Made by a program: the position numbers and the translations under genes
Part shown: piece by piece, positions 11,701-23,180 of the stretch
Position numbering within the stretch: position 1 is the first letter of the stretch
How the letters are laid out: each line of letters opens with the position of its first letter
DNA from: Lethocerus indicus
Lineage: Eukaryota > Arthropoda > Insecta > Hemiptera > Belostomatidae
Length of the DNA stretch: 64,000 nt
Direction: 5' to 3'
NCBI GenBank assembly: GCA_019843655.1
Contig: JACDQD010000002.1
Coordinates: 12,051,154 to 12,115,153 of the forward strand
Notes under the pieces: generated by a model
Told to the model about the DNA's origin: nothing
Databases searched by the model: none
The model's input: only the letters and a program-made list of their open reading frames with translations

Positions 11701-12300
11701 CAGTCTAAATATATTTTATTTCATATATACCTAAATGAATATGCCGACTCAGATGATCCTCTGTCTGGATTGTTTTGTTCTATGTTCAAAGGACAACATC
11801 AACTTGATACAAAGATTGAACCGGTGGGTCGTAAGATATTCATAGAAGGGCGAAAGCAGACTGAACATATGAGGATATTCGCAGAAGCAAAGTGGGGGTT
11901 TTGGTGGTAATTTTAAATTTATAATTTGGACCGGTTTATTTTAATTTTATTCGTGTCCCTCAAAATCCTGCCAATTGTTTTTGTAACAAAGTCCCTTCGA
12001 ATGAAGACAGTAATTATCTAACCTTCTCCCGAGTATGATTTATCTTTGTTAACCGTTAGTTCCTGTTGGGACGGGATGATGGAGGGGGGGAGTCGCAATC
12101 TCAGCTGCATCTCCTCCAGGTTCCTTCTTTCTCCCCCCCGCCTTTATAAATTAAATTTTTGACGCCTCCTGCGACGTCCGCCGATTGATAAAATCTAAAT
12201 CGGCGTTTCTTCGAATGGAGGCCACTTTTTTCGTGCCGCATACACGGCCGGATAGCCTTGTGTCTGTACGGCTTTAACCCGTCTCGTACCCAGATTACCA
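11701..12300. other. AT-rich to mixed non-coding DNA
   Basis: AT-rich to about 12060, then a short G-rich and CG-containing segment. No gene recognised. Confidence 0.5.
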
Positions 12301-12312
12301 ATACGGGTCGGT

Positions 12313-12369
12313 CTATGAACCTATTATTGTCCCTGGAAGGGACCTATTATTCAATAGGTTGTATCATAG
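12313..12369. repeat. Nested inverted repeats, hairpin of three stems
   Basis: CTATG (12313) pairs with CATAG (12365). Inside it AACCTATT (12318) pairs with AATAGGTT (12353), and inside that GTCCCT (12329) pairs with AGGGAC (12338) around GGA. That is 19 base pairs in 57 nt. ACCTATTATT also occurs twice as a direct repeat, so an alternative small hairpin exists at 12342-12359. It could be a structured RNA, a cruciform or a binding array. Confidence 0.6.
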
Positions 12370-12553
12370 AAATGCCTAATTGATAAAACCGCGATATCGG
12401 GCAGCATGGTATTTTTTAGGAGCCGCTTCAATTTTCACTCGTTTCATAGGCACATTCACCTGTCCATCTCTATCGGTCCCTTGTTGTCTCGTTAATTTAG
12501 CGAATTGAGAAACATTGTCAACATGAAACAACGGTCTGTGTACGCGTACGGGT

Positions 12554-12568
12554 GAGAGAGAGAGAGAG
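12554..12568. repeat. GA microsatellite
   Basis: Uninterrupted GA run of 15 bp. Confidence 0.9.
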
Positions 12569-12736
12569 TGTGGCGGGCGGGCTATCAAATGGGGGCGGGC
12601 AATGAAAAACAGGGGTTACAAATTGGAGCCGACAGGAGGGAGGGTTCGGCCCCGCTCCACAACACGACCAGCCTAATTTATTGGTTTATTGGCCGGCGGC
12701 CCAGATAAACACCGGGGTGGGCGGACCGCCATCTTG
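12554..12736. promoter_or_regulatory. GAGA tract plus GCCATCTTG word
   Basis: A GA run at 12554-12568 lies about 160 bp from GCCATCTTG at 12728-12736 in a GC-rich setting. Same pairing as at 6.8 and 25.9 kb. Candidate GAGA/Pho element, tentative. Confidence 0.2.
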
Positions 12737-13370
12737 ACTCAACACTATATCTATGTCTTCCGACACAACACACCACCCCTACCACATAACCTCCCACCCC
12801 CATAATACAATCAATGATGAGCCGAATATATTCTCTTAATGATTATTCGAATTTCCGGTAATAATTCAATAAAAATAATAAATATCTACAGAGATGAATA
12901 AAATAGTTATCATTTATTTTTGTAGTTATTATTCCCAAACGTTACGCTACCTACTGCATTATAATTTATACCTGTCACCGAAAATATGAAACTTATATTC
13001 CTCGTATAATTCATTCGAACTCATCCTTAATTTATTGAGATGAGGATTGCACTTGGCATTAAAATAAATTAGTTTCATATTTGGGGTTTAACATGACTTT
13101 AAAGACCGGGCATTGGATTATGATGTCGATCGGTTCTCGATATAGGACAATACTTCAATAGAGAAATATTGCCTCCTCCCGATTAGGTCAGATTTCTTTC
13201 CGAGCGAGTAAAGAAGAGAGGAGTGTAATGAGATTCTAGGAGCGGTTGATATAACCCAGTGAACGAGGGATGGATGGGGCATTGGGGCTTGTTGGCCGGA
13301 CGGGACAACAACATTAATTGGACGGGAGGGCTCGCTCTGACTGACACCGCTCTGAAAAACCCAAACTCAT
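12737..13370. other. AT-rich to mixed non-coding DNA
   Basis: AT-rich with TAAT cores from 12800 to 13100, then mixed. Nothing gene-like seen. Confidence 0.5.
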
Positions 13371-14070
13371 TACTGAAAGCCGACTAGACATGATTTTACC
13401 CGCCGACCGGCAAACCTGTTCCAAACGGCGGGTTTAGAGAGTTTGTAAAAATCGAGCAGTTGTTGTTTTTTTCATTTTTTCCTCTCTATCTCCCCCTTTT
13501 TTCCTCGGCTTCTCGTCACGACGGGGTCCCTCCGCCCGGAGGATCCGGTGACCGGCGAGGGGAGAGCGCCCACACGTCCGGAACAAACCCGAACCCGAGT
13601 TTTCAATGGGCACCACTCACAATCCCCGATGAAAGAGACTCCCTTTTTTGGAAAAAATGGCGACGCGAAAAAAAGCACTCCGTTCCATTGTAATGGGATA
13701 TTTGGTGTCGGGGTTGAATGGAGGGGGTCCGGGGGCTCCCGGGCTTACCTGGGGCCTGGAGCAACCCCTCCTGATCCGCTCCAGGAAAGAGTTTGTTCAG
13801 CAAATAAGATTTGCGCACACTCGGCCTCGAGTGGGCTCCCGTACCTCTCGCCCAATGTAAATATTTACCCACTCTCGCCCTTCTCAATAAGAGTTGAAGG
13901 ATTTTTGACTTACTTCTGTCAGATTATGTTCCGACTTCCCACCCCCAGAGTTGTCCTAGCGCTCTGTTTTACAGTTCTACCAAAGAGAATAATCTACCAC
14001 GTTCGGTGGTATTTAGGTGAGCTTCTTTCTTTTAATTTTAACGAAAACATCTACATAGCTTACTGATGCC
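13371..14070. other. CpG-rich block with overlapping frames
   Basis: A strongly CpG-rich block (13380-13860) fading into AT-rich sequence. Long frames overlap on both strands, as high GC produces. The word AAAATGGCGACGCG near 13652 resembles a start-codon or YY1 context but leads into a 66-codon frame without recognisable domain. Confidence 0.4.
13629..14066 (+). CDS. Open frame of 145 codons, probably spurious
   Basis: Begins at an in-frame ATG; the frame is also open upstream to a GTG at 13548. The first half lies in high-GC DNA, where stops are rare. The second half is hydrophobic and Leu/Phe/Arg-rich (a possible membrane-like stretch), reading through AT-richer DNA. No motif is recognised, and the two halves differ in composition. 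Confidence 0.08.
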   Translation: MKETPFFGKNGDAKKSTPFHCNGIFGVGVEWRGSGGSRAYLGPGATPPDPLQERVCSANKICAHSASSGLPYLSPNVNIYPLSPFSIRVEGFLTYFCQIMFRLPTPRVVLALCFTVLPKRIIYHVRWYLGELLSFNFNENIYIAY

Positions 14071-15160
14071 CAGCGGAAGTCTAATTTAATTTATATCGCC
14101 GAGTGTCCTCCAAAATGCCGAACGTGGCACGCTCTGGAATTTTTTATTTGTCGATTCCCTAAGTAATTTCGTGCTGGCGTTGCGTCATACTCTCTGTTAA
14201 TAACAGGCGGCTTCGCCCCTTTCATATCTACCTTGAAACCTATTCCGCGGTCTCCAATGGGGTTGACTCGATTTTAATTGCCGCCTCTGGGGTCGGTAGA
14301 TCGGGCCCGATTTCCAGCTATTTGCCTATCGAAAATCATATATTTATTCCCTTAGCGTGACTACGCCGCGGGCGGATCGAATTCAAACGTAACTAAATAT
14401 TGACCTTTGAAACGGGAGAATACTCATGACCTCAATTTTCAATTTTATACACCGTTTGTTTTTATATCTATATTTAAAAATTAAAATATTATCAGGACAC
14501 GCTACAAAGTGGTCTGGTTTACGAGCTTATCTGCGATATAGTTCGCAGGTTCCAATTCATAAGAAACTAATATTTTATTTTAATGGTAATATTTAATTTT
14601 AATTAAATCTTAATTTAAACCTTTAATTAAAGCCCATGAATGGGAAAAAACCGGAATCTGCTCCCGTACTAATGTCTCGGGCTGAAAGGCAATTGTTGGC
14701 ATTGTGTCTTTATAAGAATCTTCCTTTGCAAATCTCTACTTAATCGGGGCACAATGTTCGTGTTCTTTGATCTGTTAAGCTCTCAAATATTCATAAAATA
14801 CAATTCCTGTACTTCACAATTCTCGGGAACCCCACCGACTCTAATAATAACGAGGAAATTAATTTCTTTTTGCCTGCCATTTATCTTCCTGTAGTTGGCA
14901 ATGCTTTCATTGATAATAAATCATAGGACTCAAGCGACTACGCTCCACTCTTTAAATTAGTATTACTCATTAATTGTCATTTTTATTAATTAATATCTTC
15001 TTTCTAGTTATCACGAGTAATGCATAATGGAAATGGAAGACGCTACAGGAAGGGGGAGTGATAAACCGTACGTGTTTTGTTGAACAATTATTGTATAATT
15101 TATTATTACTTTGTAAAAATTTTTTTTTAATCTTTTTTCCCTAGTACCAACCTTCAAACA
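14071..15160. other. AT-rich stretch with TAAT cluster
   Basis: AT-rich throughout, with a dense homeodomain-core cluster at 14581-14631. No coding or RNA feature recognised. Confidence 0.5.
14581..14631. promoter_or_regulatory. Dense TAAT/ATTA cluster
   Basis: Eight TAAT or ATTA cores in about 51 bp, including two TTTAATTAAA-type palindromic words. Antennapedia-class homeodomains bind this core. It may equally be AT-rich low-complexity DNA. Confidence 0.25.
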
Positions 15161-16700
15161 AATAACCGGGGCTCCAGATATCAATGTAATCGGCGTTCTA
15201 TTATCATTGAATGGCTCTATCTCTGAGATTGCAATTTAAAATACTTTGAAAAAAAAAAATCCGAACACTTCCGTTCCCCTCGCCCGCCTGTCTCAGTGTC
15301 CCCAGACTTCGATTCAACCGCGCCGGAAGGCGAACGTCAATTCGCTTTTCTGAATGGGATGTTGAAATTCCGCTGAACATTGTCATTGTCGGCTGTCGTC
15401 ACTTTTATGCGCTGCCGAGAGCGCCGCTCTCCTAATAGCGCGCCCGCTTGCTTCAATGGCAACAACAGACTCAACTCAACAATCGCCGTAAACAACATTC
15501 ACAACCAACGGAAGTATATTTGTTTTTTAAGTTGATGAAATGAAAACAATCTTTCGTACGAGCCAAATTACGGATTTATTATGATTACACGCTAGGGTCA
15601 CCAGACAGCGCTAGAAAATAATTGCCATAATTGCAATAAAACTTAATTAATTACATACATTTCAACATACCGTCTGGGTTATTTATCACCGTGTATATTC
15701 AATTCCTGAGCTTCAAGAAGAATAAATACAGAAGAAATATTAAGGACGAATTATTATTTTAACGTTAATATTGATAGTAACAATTATTTCTCAATCGGTA
15801 ACTAACCTCAGATTAAACATTTATTGGTTCACTTGGACTCTAAATTATCCAATAGTTTCCAGTGTATATATAACGCTATGACATTTGGGAGATAATTGGT
15901 AACCTAGCGAAGAATATTATGTCCAAAAAAATATTTGACAACCTATGCTGCACCCGTTTTGATCACCCACTTGTTGAATGAACTAGATGAAATTACAGAT
16001 AAGGCGCCATTGTATTACGGGAAACGGCCCCAACTATACTGTAAACGATCATTGATTTGAGATGAATTTTCTGAAACAGTTTTATGGACTATTTTTCTAC
16101 AATATTGTCCAGAAGCAAAAAACAACGGTATCGTATCACGATTGTCATGAACAAATGCCAGGGTTACGTGCACAGCGTCTGTGTTTCCGAGAAAAGTGAA
16201 ATATGTATCTCCACTTCTTTATCTGGGTGAAATTAACTGTCCGCAATCAATTGCGTGTTGCGACAGGAATACTTGAAACGAAATGGCCCTACAGAGGTGA
16301 AAAATTGGAAAATTTAAATTAGAATCATAAAAAGGGCGGATAACCGTGTGAAAAACTTTCAATAGTTGGCGTTTATGCATGTTTTTGTCTCGCTGATTGG
16401 GTCTGCAGTCAATGCGGAGATAGTCAACCGACAAGTGCTATACGTAACGCTACTGAAGACGGCGAACATGGCGAAATCCGTCTAGAAGAGACCGAATCAG
16501 CGAGTATGAGTATAAAATGGGATGAATGTGAGTACTACATTGGTTTGAAGACGTTGCTGCGCAGTTAAGTTCTGGATTGATTGCGCCGATGGATGATACA
16601 GCGTAATTTAAGAGGCGACCGATCCTACGGACGATTAGTTGCGCTATGTTCCGGTACGTGCGCAATTGTAGTGCCAGGTCCACCTGAGACTTGTCACTTA
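15161..16700. other. Mixed non-coding DNA
   Basis: CG-containing at 15270-15500 and 16400-16690, AT-rich between. Two minus-strand frames (16219-16434 and 16450-16683) are stop-poor but separated by stops and without recognisable domains. A 19-bp word at 16449-16467 recurs inverted, with one mismatch, at 21803-21821. Confidence 0.45.
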
Positions 16701-17460
16701 CTTACACATCATACATAGTGCCAGTGGCCGGTGTTGTATGTAGCCCGGAGCCTACACCTCGGGTCCGGCACCTGCTTCAATTACGGACAAATTAAAATTA
16801 TTACAACGGAACGGGCCAATAAGCGAAGAGCCCAGGGCCTAATTAGGCATGACCAATGCCTCACCGCGGCGGATAAGATTAATACCGGGTGTGGGCAAGA
16901 GCGAGACCGACACAAAAAAAATGCGTATAATAATACCGCCATTCCTGTTTCGACTCTGTCATTGTCAATTTTAAAAAAGTCGGACGCTCGGCCGACGGGG
17001 AACTCGAGGAATAATTTACGGTGCACAGGTGCCGCCGCCGCCGATTAGTACAACAATAAAGTTTCTTGTTCGATCCCTCGATCGACCGGTCCATTCATTA
17101 CAGTTTCCACGCCACGGACGAAGTTGATTTGCAAGCGTTTTGTTTATTACGGGGCTTCCGCCCCCGCCTTTTGCAGCGGAGGAAATGATACTTCCTATTG
17201 AAACGAGTCGAAAAAATTAAAACCAGTCAGCGCTGGAGCGCGAGACTGTAATCGTCGCGAGAAAATCGCGTAGCGATGTGGTCACCGCAAGAACGCCTTG
17301 AGAATTGCATTCTATAGCAAATTGATACTGATTGCGGCAGCAAAGTGTTGGCTCTATCAATACAGTGTTATGTAGTACTCGTTATTTTTGGTGGTCCGAA
17401 AAGGTGAGGAACATTGAATCTGTCGGCACTCGCTAATTTGTTTTTAATTTGGATCGCTTT
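16701..17460. other. CpG-containing block
   Basis: CG-rich from 16730 to 17300, with a (GCC)4 run at 17031-17043 and several TCGCGA-type words. Frames on both strands are compositional. Regulatory role inferred from composition only. Confidence 0.35.
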
Positions 17461-18600
17461 CAGTTGATTAATCAGCTTACTACACTACTATATATATATA
17501 ATATTGTATTGGAGTAGATAAATGTAAATTTGGGTGAGCGGGTATTCTTTTTAAGCTGGTTTAATTCGTCGTCCGTTATTGTGACATAACGACGGCGGGG
17601 AGCGTCAGCGGTGTTAATGCCTGGGAGGAGCATTAACAAGGAGGAGAACAAACCCTTGTGTTCTCCACAATTACCTTGGGCTGGCACTTAATTCTGGCAT
17701 CAAACGGTCTAATGGGGCCCGGTTTATCTTAATTCAATAATAAGCCTCTCGTTTACTCGACTTGTGTCCGGACCATTACACTGCTTTAATTCTGCCCCGC
17801 TACCACCACACCACCGCCGCCCCCATCCACTACACAGCAGATGATAGATAGCCAACTGAATTTCGCTTCGTTTAACAGTTATTTATTACCAGCCCATCTT
17901 TTACCCAAAATATAATTATTCTGCTCAATTTATAAATTTGAATACATACATTTATAAATGTAGTTTTTCAGTTTAAAGCCAACTTGAGTTTACTAACTGA
18001 ATAGGAGCAGTTTTTTTGTTTTACACTGAAGTCTTTGTTTGCCTTCGAATAAGAAAAAACACTTGATATTTGAATATATTGTTATCACGATTGCACAGTT
18101 ATTTTCATTAGTTAAATGATAATACTTCTGATTCGGTATTCTGTTAGCACCATTTTTTAAACTGGCAGGTTCGTTAACACTAGAATTTAGAAACGGTTTT
18201 AAACCTATAAATGTCGGTATTGGCTTAAAGCGTCGATAAATGCGTTAAGTCGCCTCAATATATTGCTCACGGAACGCTGCCGAGGTTTGGAAAAACCGGT
18301 TTAGCTTAGGATGAAATAGACGAGATGGCCGGACGGGAATTGCACGGGCGACGAAACACAAACAGATATCTCAATTAGAATATCACAGATAATACGACTT
18401 TTATAGTGGGATATGGTAAAATATTTCGCCGCCGCCTCCGCTTTTTGCCCTGGCGATAGAGCACATAAGCTAAAGTATTATTCCAAATAATTTATACCGT
18501 GTTATTAATATTACTGGAAAGAATTATAATGTAGGAGAAAAGTACTTTCTACAGCTATCCATTATATAAATTTTAATTTTATTTATAATTTCCTAGTCAT
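17461..18600. other. AT-rich stretch with palindromes
   Basis: AT-rich; contains a 10-bp palindrome TGATTAATCA at 17465-17474 (Exd/Hox-like), a TA run near 17490-17505 and the TTTATAAA palindrome pair at 17927-17962. A short CG-rich insert lies at 17570-17600. Confidence 0.45.
17927..17962. repeat. Two TTTATAAA palindromes 22 bp apart
   Basis: AATTTATAAATT (17927-17938) and TACATTTATAAATGTA (17947-17962) are both perfect palindromes sharing the TTTATAAA core, with centres 22 bp apart. TTTATA/TTTATG words are known sites for Caudal and Abd-B-type homeodomains. The same word is also TATA-like. Confidence 0.6.
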
Positions 18601-19340
18601 TAGTGAATAGGCCCCCGGGTATATAAATGGAAATTCCTTAATTCCCTTCCCATTAAATTATAAGAAATAAAAGTCCGGCGGACGCCAAAGGAGTGTAACT
18701 CGGTGGCCGGAGTAAATTGCGGGGCAAGTGCCAGATTCGAGATAAGTTATGAGAGGCGGCCAGTGAAGGGGAGAGCAGCGGTCAGAGGTGGTTCTCCCCC
18801 CTTTTATGCCTCTCCATCGTCCCGACATTTACATACAAATAAGCCACTGTTTGAGGCCCCGAGGGGGCCGCGCACAAAACCTCTATTGGCATAATCTGGG
18901 CGGGCCGCCCCGGCCCTTCCGCACAATGGGATCGTCCCATGAAAAGGGAAATAAAAGATAGTGTGTTTAGGGTGGGGGGTCGGGGCACCCAGTGTTGAAT
19001 TGCACGCTTCGACTCACCCCCAACCGACATTGGAGGGCTCCCTCCGCCACCCCTGGCAACGACCGCGATATGTGTCCGCATTAGCCGCTATCAGCCGGCT
19101 GGAACTGGAGGGCCGACCGGGGGGGTTGGAGCCCGGCCTTCCTCAAACATGGCTATATAAATGGCGAGCCCCCAACCATGATAATGGCCCGTGTATTTTG
19201 CCACTTTGCATCTACAGTCTCTCCACTTCATCCAGTTGCTTTACGCAAAAATTACAACTTAATATCCTACTTTACATACCGACCGTGAACAAATCACAGT
19301 ACATTTATTATGTATTCCCCCCATTCCCATCACTCTTCTA
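18601..19340. other. CpG-rich block with TATA-like words
   Basis: GC-rich from 18660 to 19170. GTATATAAATGG at 18619-18630 and CTATATAAATGG at 19152-19163 are strong TATA-like words on the plus strand, but neither has a TCAGT-type initiator about 30 bp downstream. Long frames here are compositional. Confidence 0.35.
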
Positions 19341-19830
19341 AATTGCCCGTTGTTATTTTCATTCGGATATTCAATCTTAATTATGTGTCATCAATGCAGC
19401 AAATATACGCAGGAAACTGTGCAAGGCTTTAAAGCAATACTTGATATTTTATTATGGAATAATTAAACAACGAAGCATTATTTTGTAACATATATAGAAC
19501 TATGAGGAAATCGAATAATTTATATTTGGTATTAGTAAATTATAAGAGATTAGAGTAAAGGAAATGTATGCATTTTGATACAATTGTTTCCTACCGTTTA
19601 GCGTAATTTCCCTGGTTACTTAACATTATAGTGTATTGTGCGTTACGAAACATTTTTGTCAAATCTCGTTTCACCCTGACATTGATAAATATATACTTTC
19701 AACTCAAAATCCATTAATTAAGAAATAACATTTGTTTTGACTATAACGAGGATTTCTGATGCGCTGCTATTAACCGAGGTAGCGCCGAGTAGTGTATGAA
19801 TTATTTCATAACCGTTCTGGCCGTTACATC
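19341..19830. other. AT-rich non-coding DNA
   Basis: AT-rich, no repeats or coding signal recognised. Confidence 0.5.
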
Positions 19831-19839
19831 GAATAATAT

Positions 19840-20330
19840 TGATTAATGAGTTTCATTAACAATTACAAACAAAAAAATAAAATCGCCGCCGTAAAATGTA
19901 TATAAATATTATTTTGTACGACGGCGTACCGACAATTACGAGAGCGGTAAAAGTTGGGCGATAAGAGGCCTTAAAACAGACGGATTTGTAATTTAGATAA
20001 AAGGGAATGATTTACTGGCAGATGCTGGCCAACCGAGCCGGCCGAGGTCGCCTGCATCTGCCGCTCAATCTGCCCCGCTCCAACACGTACGTACGCTAAT
20101 AAGGGCGAAATGTTTATGGATTTATGGAATTATTATGAGTAAAAGGGGAAACGGTTATCTCGAAATTTATAAGCTCATTCGGCCGGCTGTCCTGGAATCC
20201 ACATGGGGGCTCCTGATTCCAATCGATGAAACGAGTAAATGTATTCACTCAGAATTCAAATTGGGGTAAGAATGATTTATGGCGGTATCAACCGTAGAGG
20301 TATTTAATCGATTACAGGAGGTGCCTAAAT
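19840..20330. promoter_or_regulatory. Candidate enhancer: Hox/Exd and E-box cluster
   Basis: Within about 440 bp lie TGATTAATGA (19840-19849, Exd/Hox composite type), an inverted repeat of GGCAGATGC/GCATCTGCC carrying CAGATG E-boxes (20017-20062), two adjacent TTTATGG words (20113-20119, 20121-20127, Abd-B/Caudal type) and TGATTTATGG (20273-20282, posterior Hox/Exd composite type). CpG words alternate with AT cores. The motif identities come from known insect binding preferences. Enhancer function is inferred. Confidence 0.4.
20017..20062. repeat. Inverted repeat with paired E-boxes
   Basis: Perfect 9-bp arms GGCAGATGC and GCATCTGCC separated by 28 bp of GC-rich sequence that itself contains two GGCC words. 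Each arm holds a CAGATG E-box, so two bHLH sites face each other. Confidence 0.7.
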
Positions 20331-20340
20331 ACGATTTAAG

Positions 20341-21000
20341 AACAATCGAATAACGAGACTGTAAATCTAATTTTGTTTAATTACATATTAAATGTGCGTC
20401 CCCACATCGTATAAGTAATTGAACTTATATATACATATATGTCGGAGGATGACACTCGTTACATTCTAGAGAAAAGTAAAAACTCGAATCAGCCGTAATC
20501 TATTTTAAGGCTTACGGCACTTCGGAGTAATCGATCATCAAATATCTTGAGGACGTGTTTTGAAATAGAAACCAATCCGAACGTATAATTAAACGGACGA
20601 TTGTTGAATTCGAAATTATATATGGCCAGACTCTGAGCACACCCCACAGGCGCAGTTAAGTAGGTTTAGGAATGGAGTGAAACGCCGACACCTATTCGAG
20701 CAAGACAAAAAAAAACCGTTCGAAAATGTTGTTGAGCTAATTGTACACTGTCCCGATTATTATTCGGACGTGGCGGCTATCGGAACGAATGAATGAGAGA
20801 GGTTGCCGCTAATTAGATTAAAAGAAATATAATACGAATTCAAGATTGGGAATGGTGGTGGGTTGGGAGAAAAAAACGAGGAACAAGAGTTGGGACCGTT
20901 TTTGTCACAAGTTAATAATCGTCGGGAAAGGCTGGTGATTAAATTCCTGGCATAATACGGTACGATATACCTTATTGGGAGTCGGACACCTCGGGAAGTC
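20341..21000. other. Mixed non-coding DNA
   Basis: AT-rich to mixed, with an ACATATATGT palindrome near 20440. No gene recognised. Confidence 0.5.
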
Positions 21001-21420
21001 GCACGCCTCCGGTCGGCGAACCCCCGGGAGGAATGAGTAAAGGCCGCGATATTTGAAATGATGCGAAGGGGGGATCGTTCAAGTCGGCTCTAAGTTTGGT
21101 ACCGATGGACTTGACATTATCGGCCGGATATATCCGCTCGTCGGCCTGCAAACGACAATAGAGTTCATTAAGGGCCTATTAAATAAGGGCTGGGGAATAA
21201 TGAGCGGTCACTGTTTTAAATCTGTGGGCGCGCGTGCGGGCCCGTCCGTGAGAGAGACTTTTACGGAAAGCTCTCCAATTACCGGGCGGTGGACCATCTG
21301 TCCGTCACTGAGATACGAGAAAGCGGACGGACTTCTTCTTCTCTCGGAGCTATCGTCGCAAAAATAATCCCCCGTTTTATTGATTATATTCCCCGAAACC
21401 TTTCACCTAAATCACAAAAA
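21001..21420. other. CpG-rich block
   Basis: CG-rich sequence with GGCC words, TAATCCCC (Bicoid/Otd-type core) near 21366 and little coding potential. Composition matches the other putative regulatory blocks. Confidence 0.35.
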
Positions 21421-22640
21421 TTGGCCTCAGTTAAAGTTAAGTTATAATAATTTAGTTCATAATGTCAACAACGATGCATTTTGGCTTTAATTAATACCTT
21501 ATTCTATATATCTAGGTATAAGCTCATTTAATGTAGGACTGGTATTCTCGGTCAATAGGTATTATCTGTCAATAATCGATATAAATGGGTTCGGGATTTA
21601 GAGCGACTAATATGAACATCGATGACATGAAATTTCGTTGAACACCCCTTTAACAGTCCCCGGGGTTGGAATAAACCGGTTACAATTTTTTCTTGCTGCC
21701 GCTGCCATGTTCATTGGCCAACTTCAAAAAGCCTGTCGAAATTATGGACTCGATTATATCCAGGTGTGGCGTGCGGTTGGGAACGATTTCCTGTCTCGAC
21801 GCGTTCGGCGTCTTCAGTAGCAATAATAATAATGCTGATTAATAATACTGAGACACCTTGACAGTCATCTATCATCCACTAGTCAAAGTTAGCGGCGTTG
21901 AGCCTTGGATTTGTTCACTTCATCGTCTTTGTTCGCGCGAATTTGTTCTGTGTAATAGTATAAACTCGTCTTTAGCTTTAGTATAAAGTTATTAATCAAA
22001 TTATGAAGACCAAACCCCGGGGAAATAATTCTAGTGTTCGAGAAACTATAAATGTTTGGCGCCAGTTTTTATCGTCTTATTTGAAATTAAAAAGGGAAAA
22101 AATCAATTTGCCATAGATAATGTAAAGCGTTTTTATTTTTTAACTGACTGGAACTGACGATCGTAAAATTTAAATTTGAAGCTTGTCACGATCCGAGATT
22201 ATTATAATAGCATTATAACATTTGTATATTTTCATCCGCATATATAATGAGGGTTTGCAAGAATTGATGAATATTTATAAGGTCAACGTACACAAGAGCA
22301 CATAATCCGTTAATAAATTCAAAGGGTAAACTGTATATTTAAGCATCAACTTTTCAATAAGTGAAGTTCGAATTCTGTAAAATAGGCCGACACCGGCGTG
22401 GCCTTATTCAGCCGATATTGTCAATCTGAATCGTTTGGCCTACGCGCGGCCCAGTGTTCGCGCACGTAATATCTCTTTCATAAATCGAAATTATTAATCT
22501 ATGTCTTGGAAACAGTATTAACGATTGTCTTCGCAGTCGAGGCGTGGGTCGCAAAGATGTTAGCATTAGCGTCATGTCTGCCTGGCATTACTAAGTTTTA
22601 AAAAATGGTAATGCCAATTTACCATTTCAGATGATATATT
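21421..22640. other. AT-rich non-coding DNA
   Basis: Mostly AT-rich. A short stop-poor segment at 21640-21820 gives a 60-codon frame with no recognised domain. Its end shares a 19-bp word with 16449-16467. Confidence 0.5.
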
Positions 22641-22673
22641 CCTGTCAAATCGTGTATATATCCTGCCAGTTTG

Positions 22674-22758
22674 TATAAATAGTCTGTATAAAAGTCGAAA
22701 CCGGCATTCTAAGTGTTACTATCCATTTGTGTCACCACCAATTCATCACTAGGTGAGT
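22674..22758 (+). promoter_or_regulatory. Candidate TATA promoter with short first exon
   Basis: TATAAATAG (22674-22682) and TATAAAAG (22687-22694) are followed about 20-30 bp later by AAGTGTTACT (22711-22720), a plausible start region. Then an ATG-free leader ends in CACTAG followed by GTGAGT (22753-22758), a near-ideal splice donor. This TATA, short exon and intron layout is common in insect genes such as cuticle-protein genes. No downstream coding exon could be identified, so the transcript is conjectural. Confidence 0.3.
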
Positions 22759-22760
22759 AG

Positions 22761-23180
22761 ACCATTTACACTAGATTTTACACTATTATTACGTGTTTTT
22801 GGTTTGCGGTAGCGTCTGGAGTAAGGCGTAGAGGCGGTGTGGGGTTGAGAGGATATTAGAATATCGGGCACAGGATCGGCCCGAAGGAAGTGAGTCTGTC
22901 CCAACAATCGGAGATCACTATCTCGCCTTGTTGTGGTGCCGATACCGCTCACCCCCTAACCCCCCAATACCATCCCCTCCAACCATCCCCCGTCGGCTTA
23001 GGAAAAAAACAGAGTTTCCCTCAGCCCGAGATAGGCCGCAGATATCGCCCGTCAAATTGACTTTAAAATTGGATCCGCGAGGGGAATGGCCCCGATTGAA
23101 ATCTCCGCATCGAGCTGTTCCGGGCTTTCGGGTTCATTGATACGTCGGCGGACGTTTTCTGTAGCCCCCCCAATAACGGC
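22761..23180. other. GC-rich block
   Basis: C-rich and CG-rich sequence downstream of the candidate first exon. Short Pro/Arg-rich frames are compositional. If the promoter at 22.7 kb is real, this would be intron. Confidence 0.35.

Noticed and set aside
16450..16683. Minus-strand frame whose end faintly resembles a GPCR seventh helix and helix 8
   Set aside because: No ATG, no other transmembrane segments, and the supposed NPxxY lacks the Asn; the likeness covers about 20 residues.
18145..18154. 10-base match to the miR-29/285 seed region
   Set aside because: The remainder of the mature sequence does not match and no hairpin is visible.
16449..21821. 19-bp word shared (inverted, one mismatch) between 16449-16467 and 21803-21821
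   Set aside because: Flanks do not align, and about one such pair is expected by chance in 64 kb.
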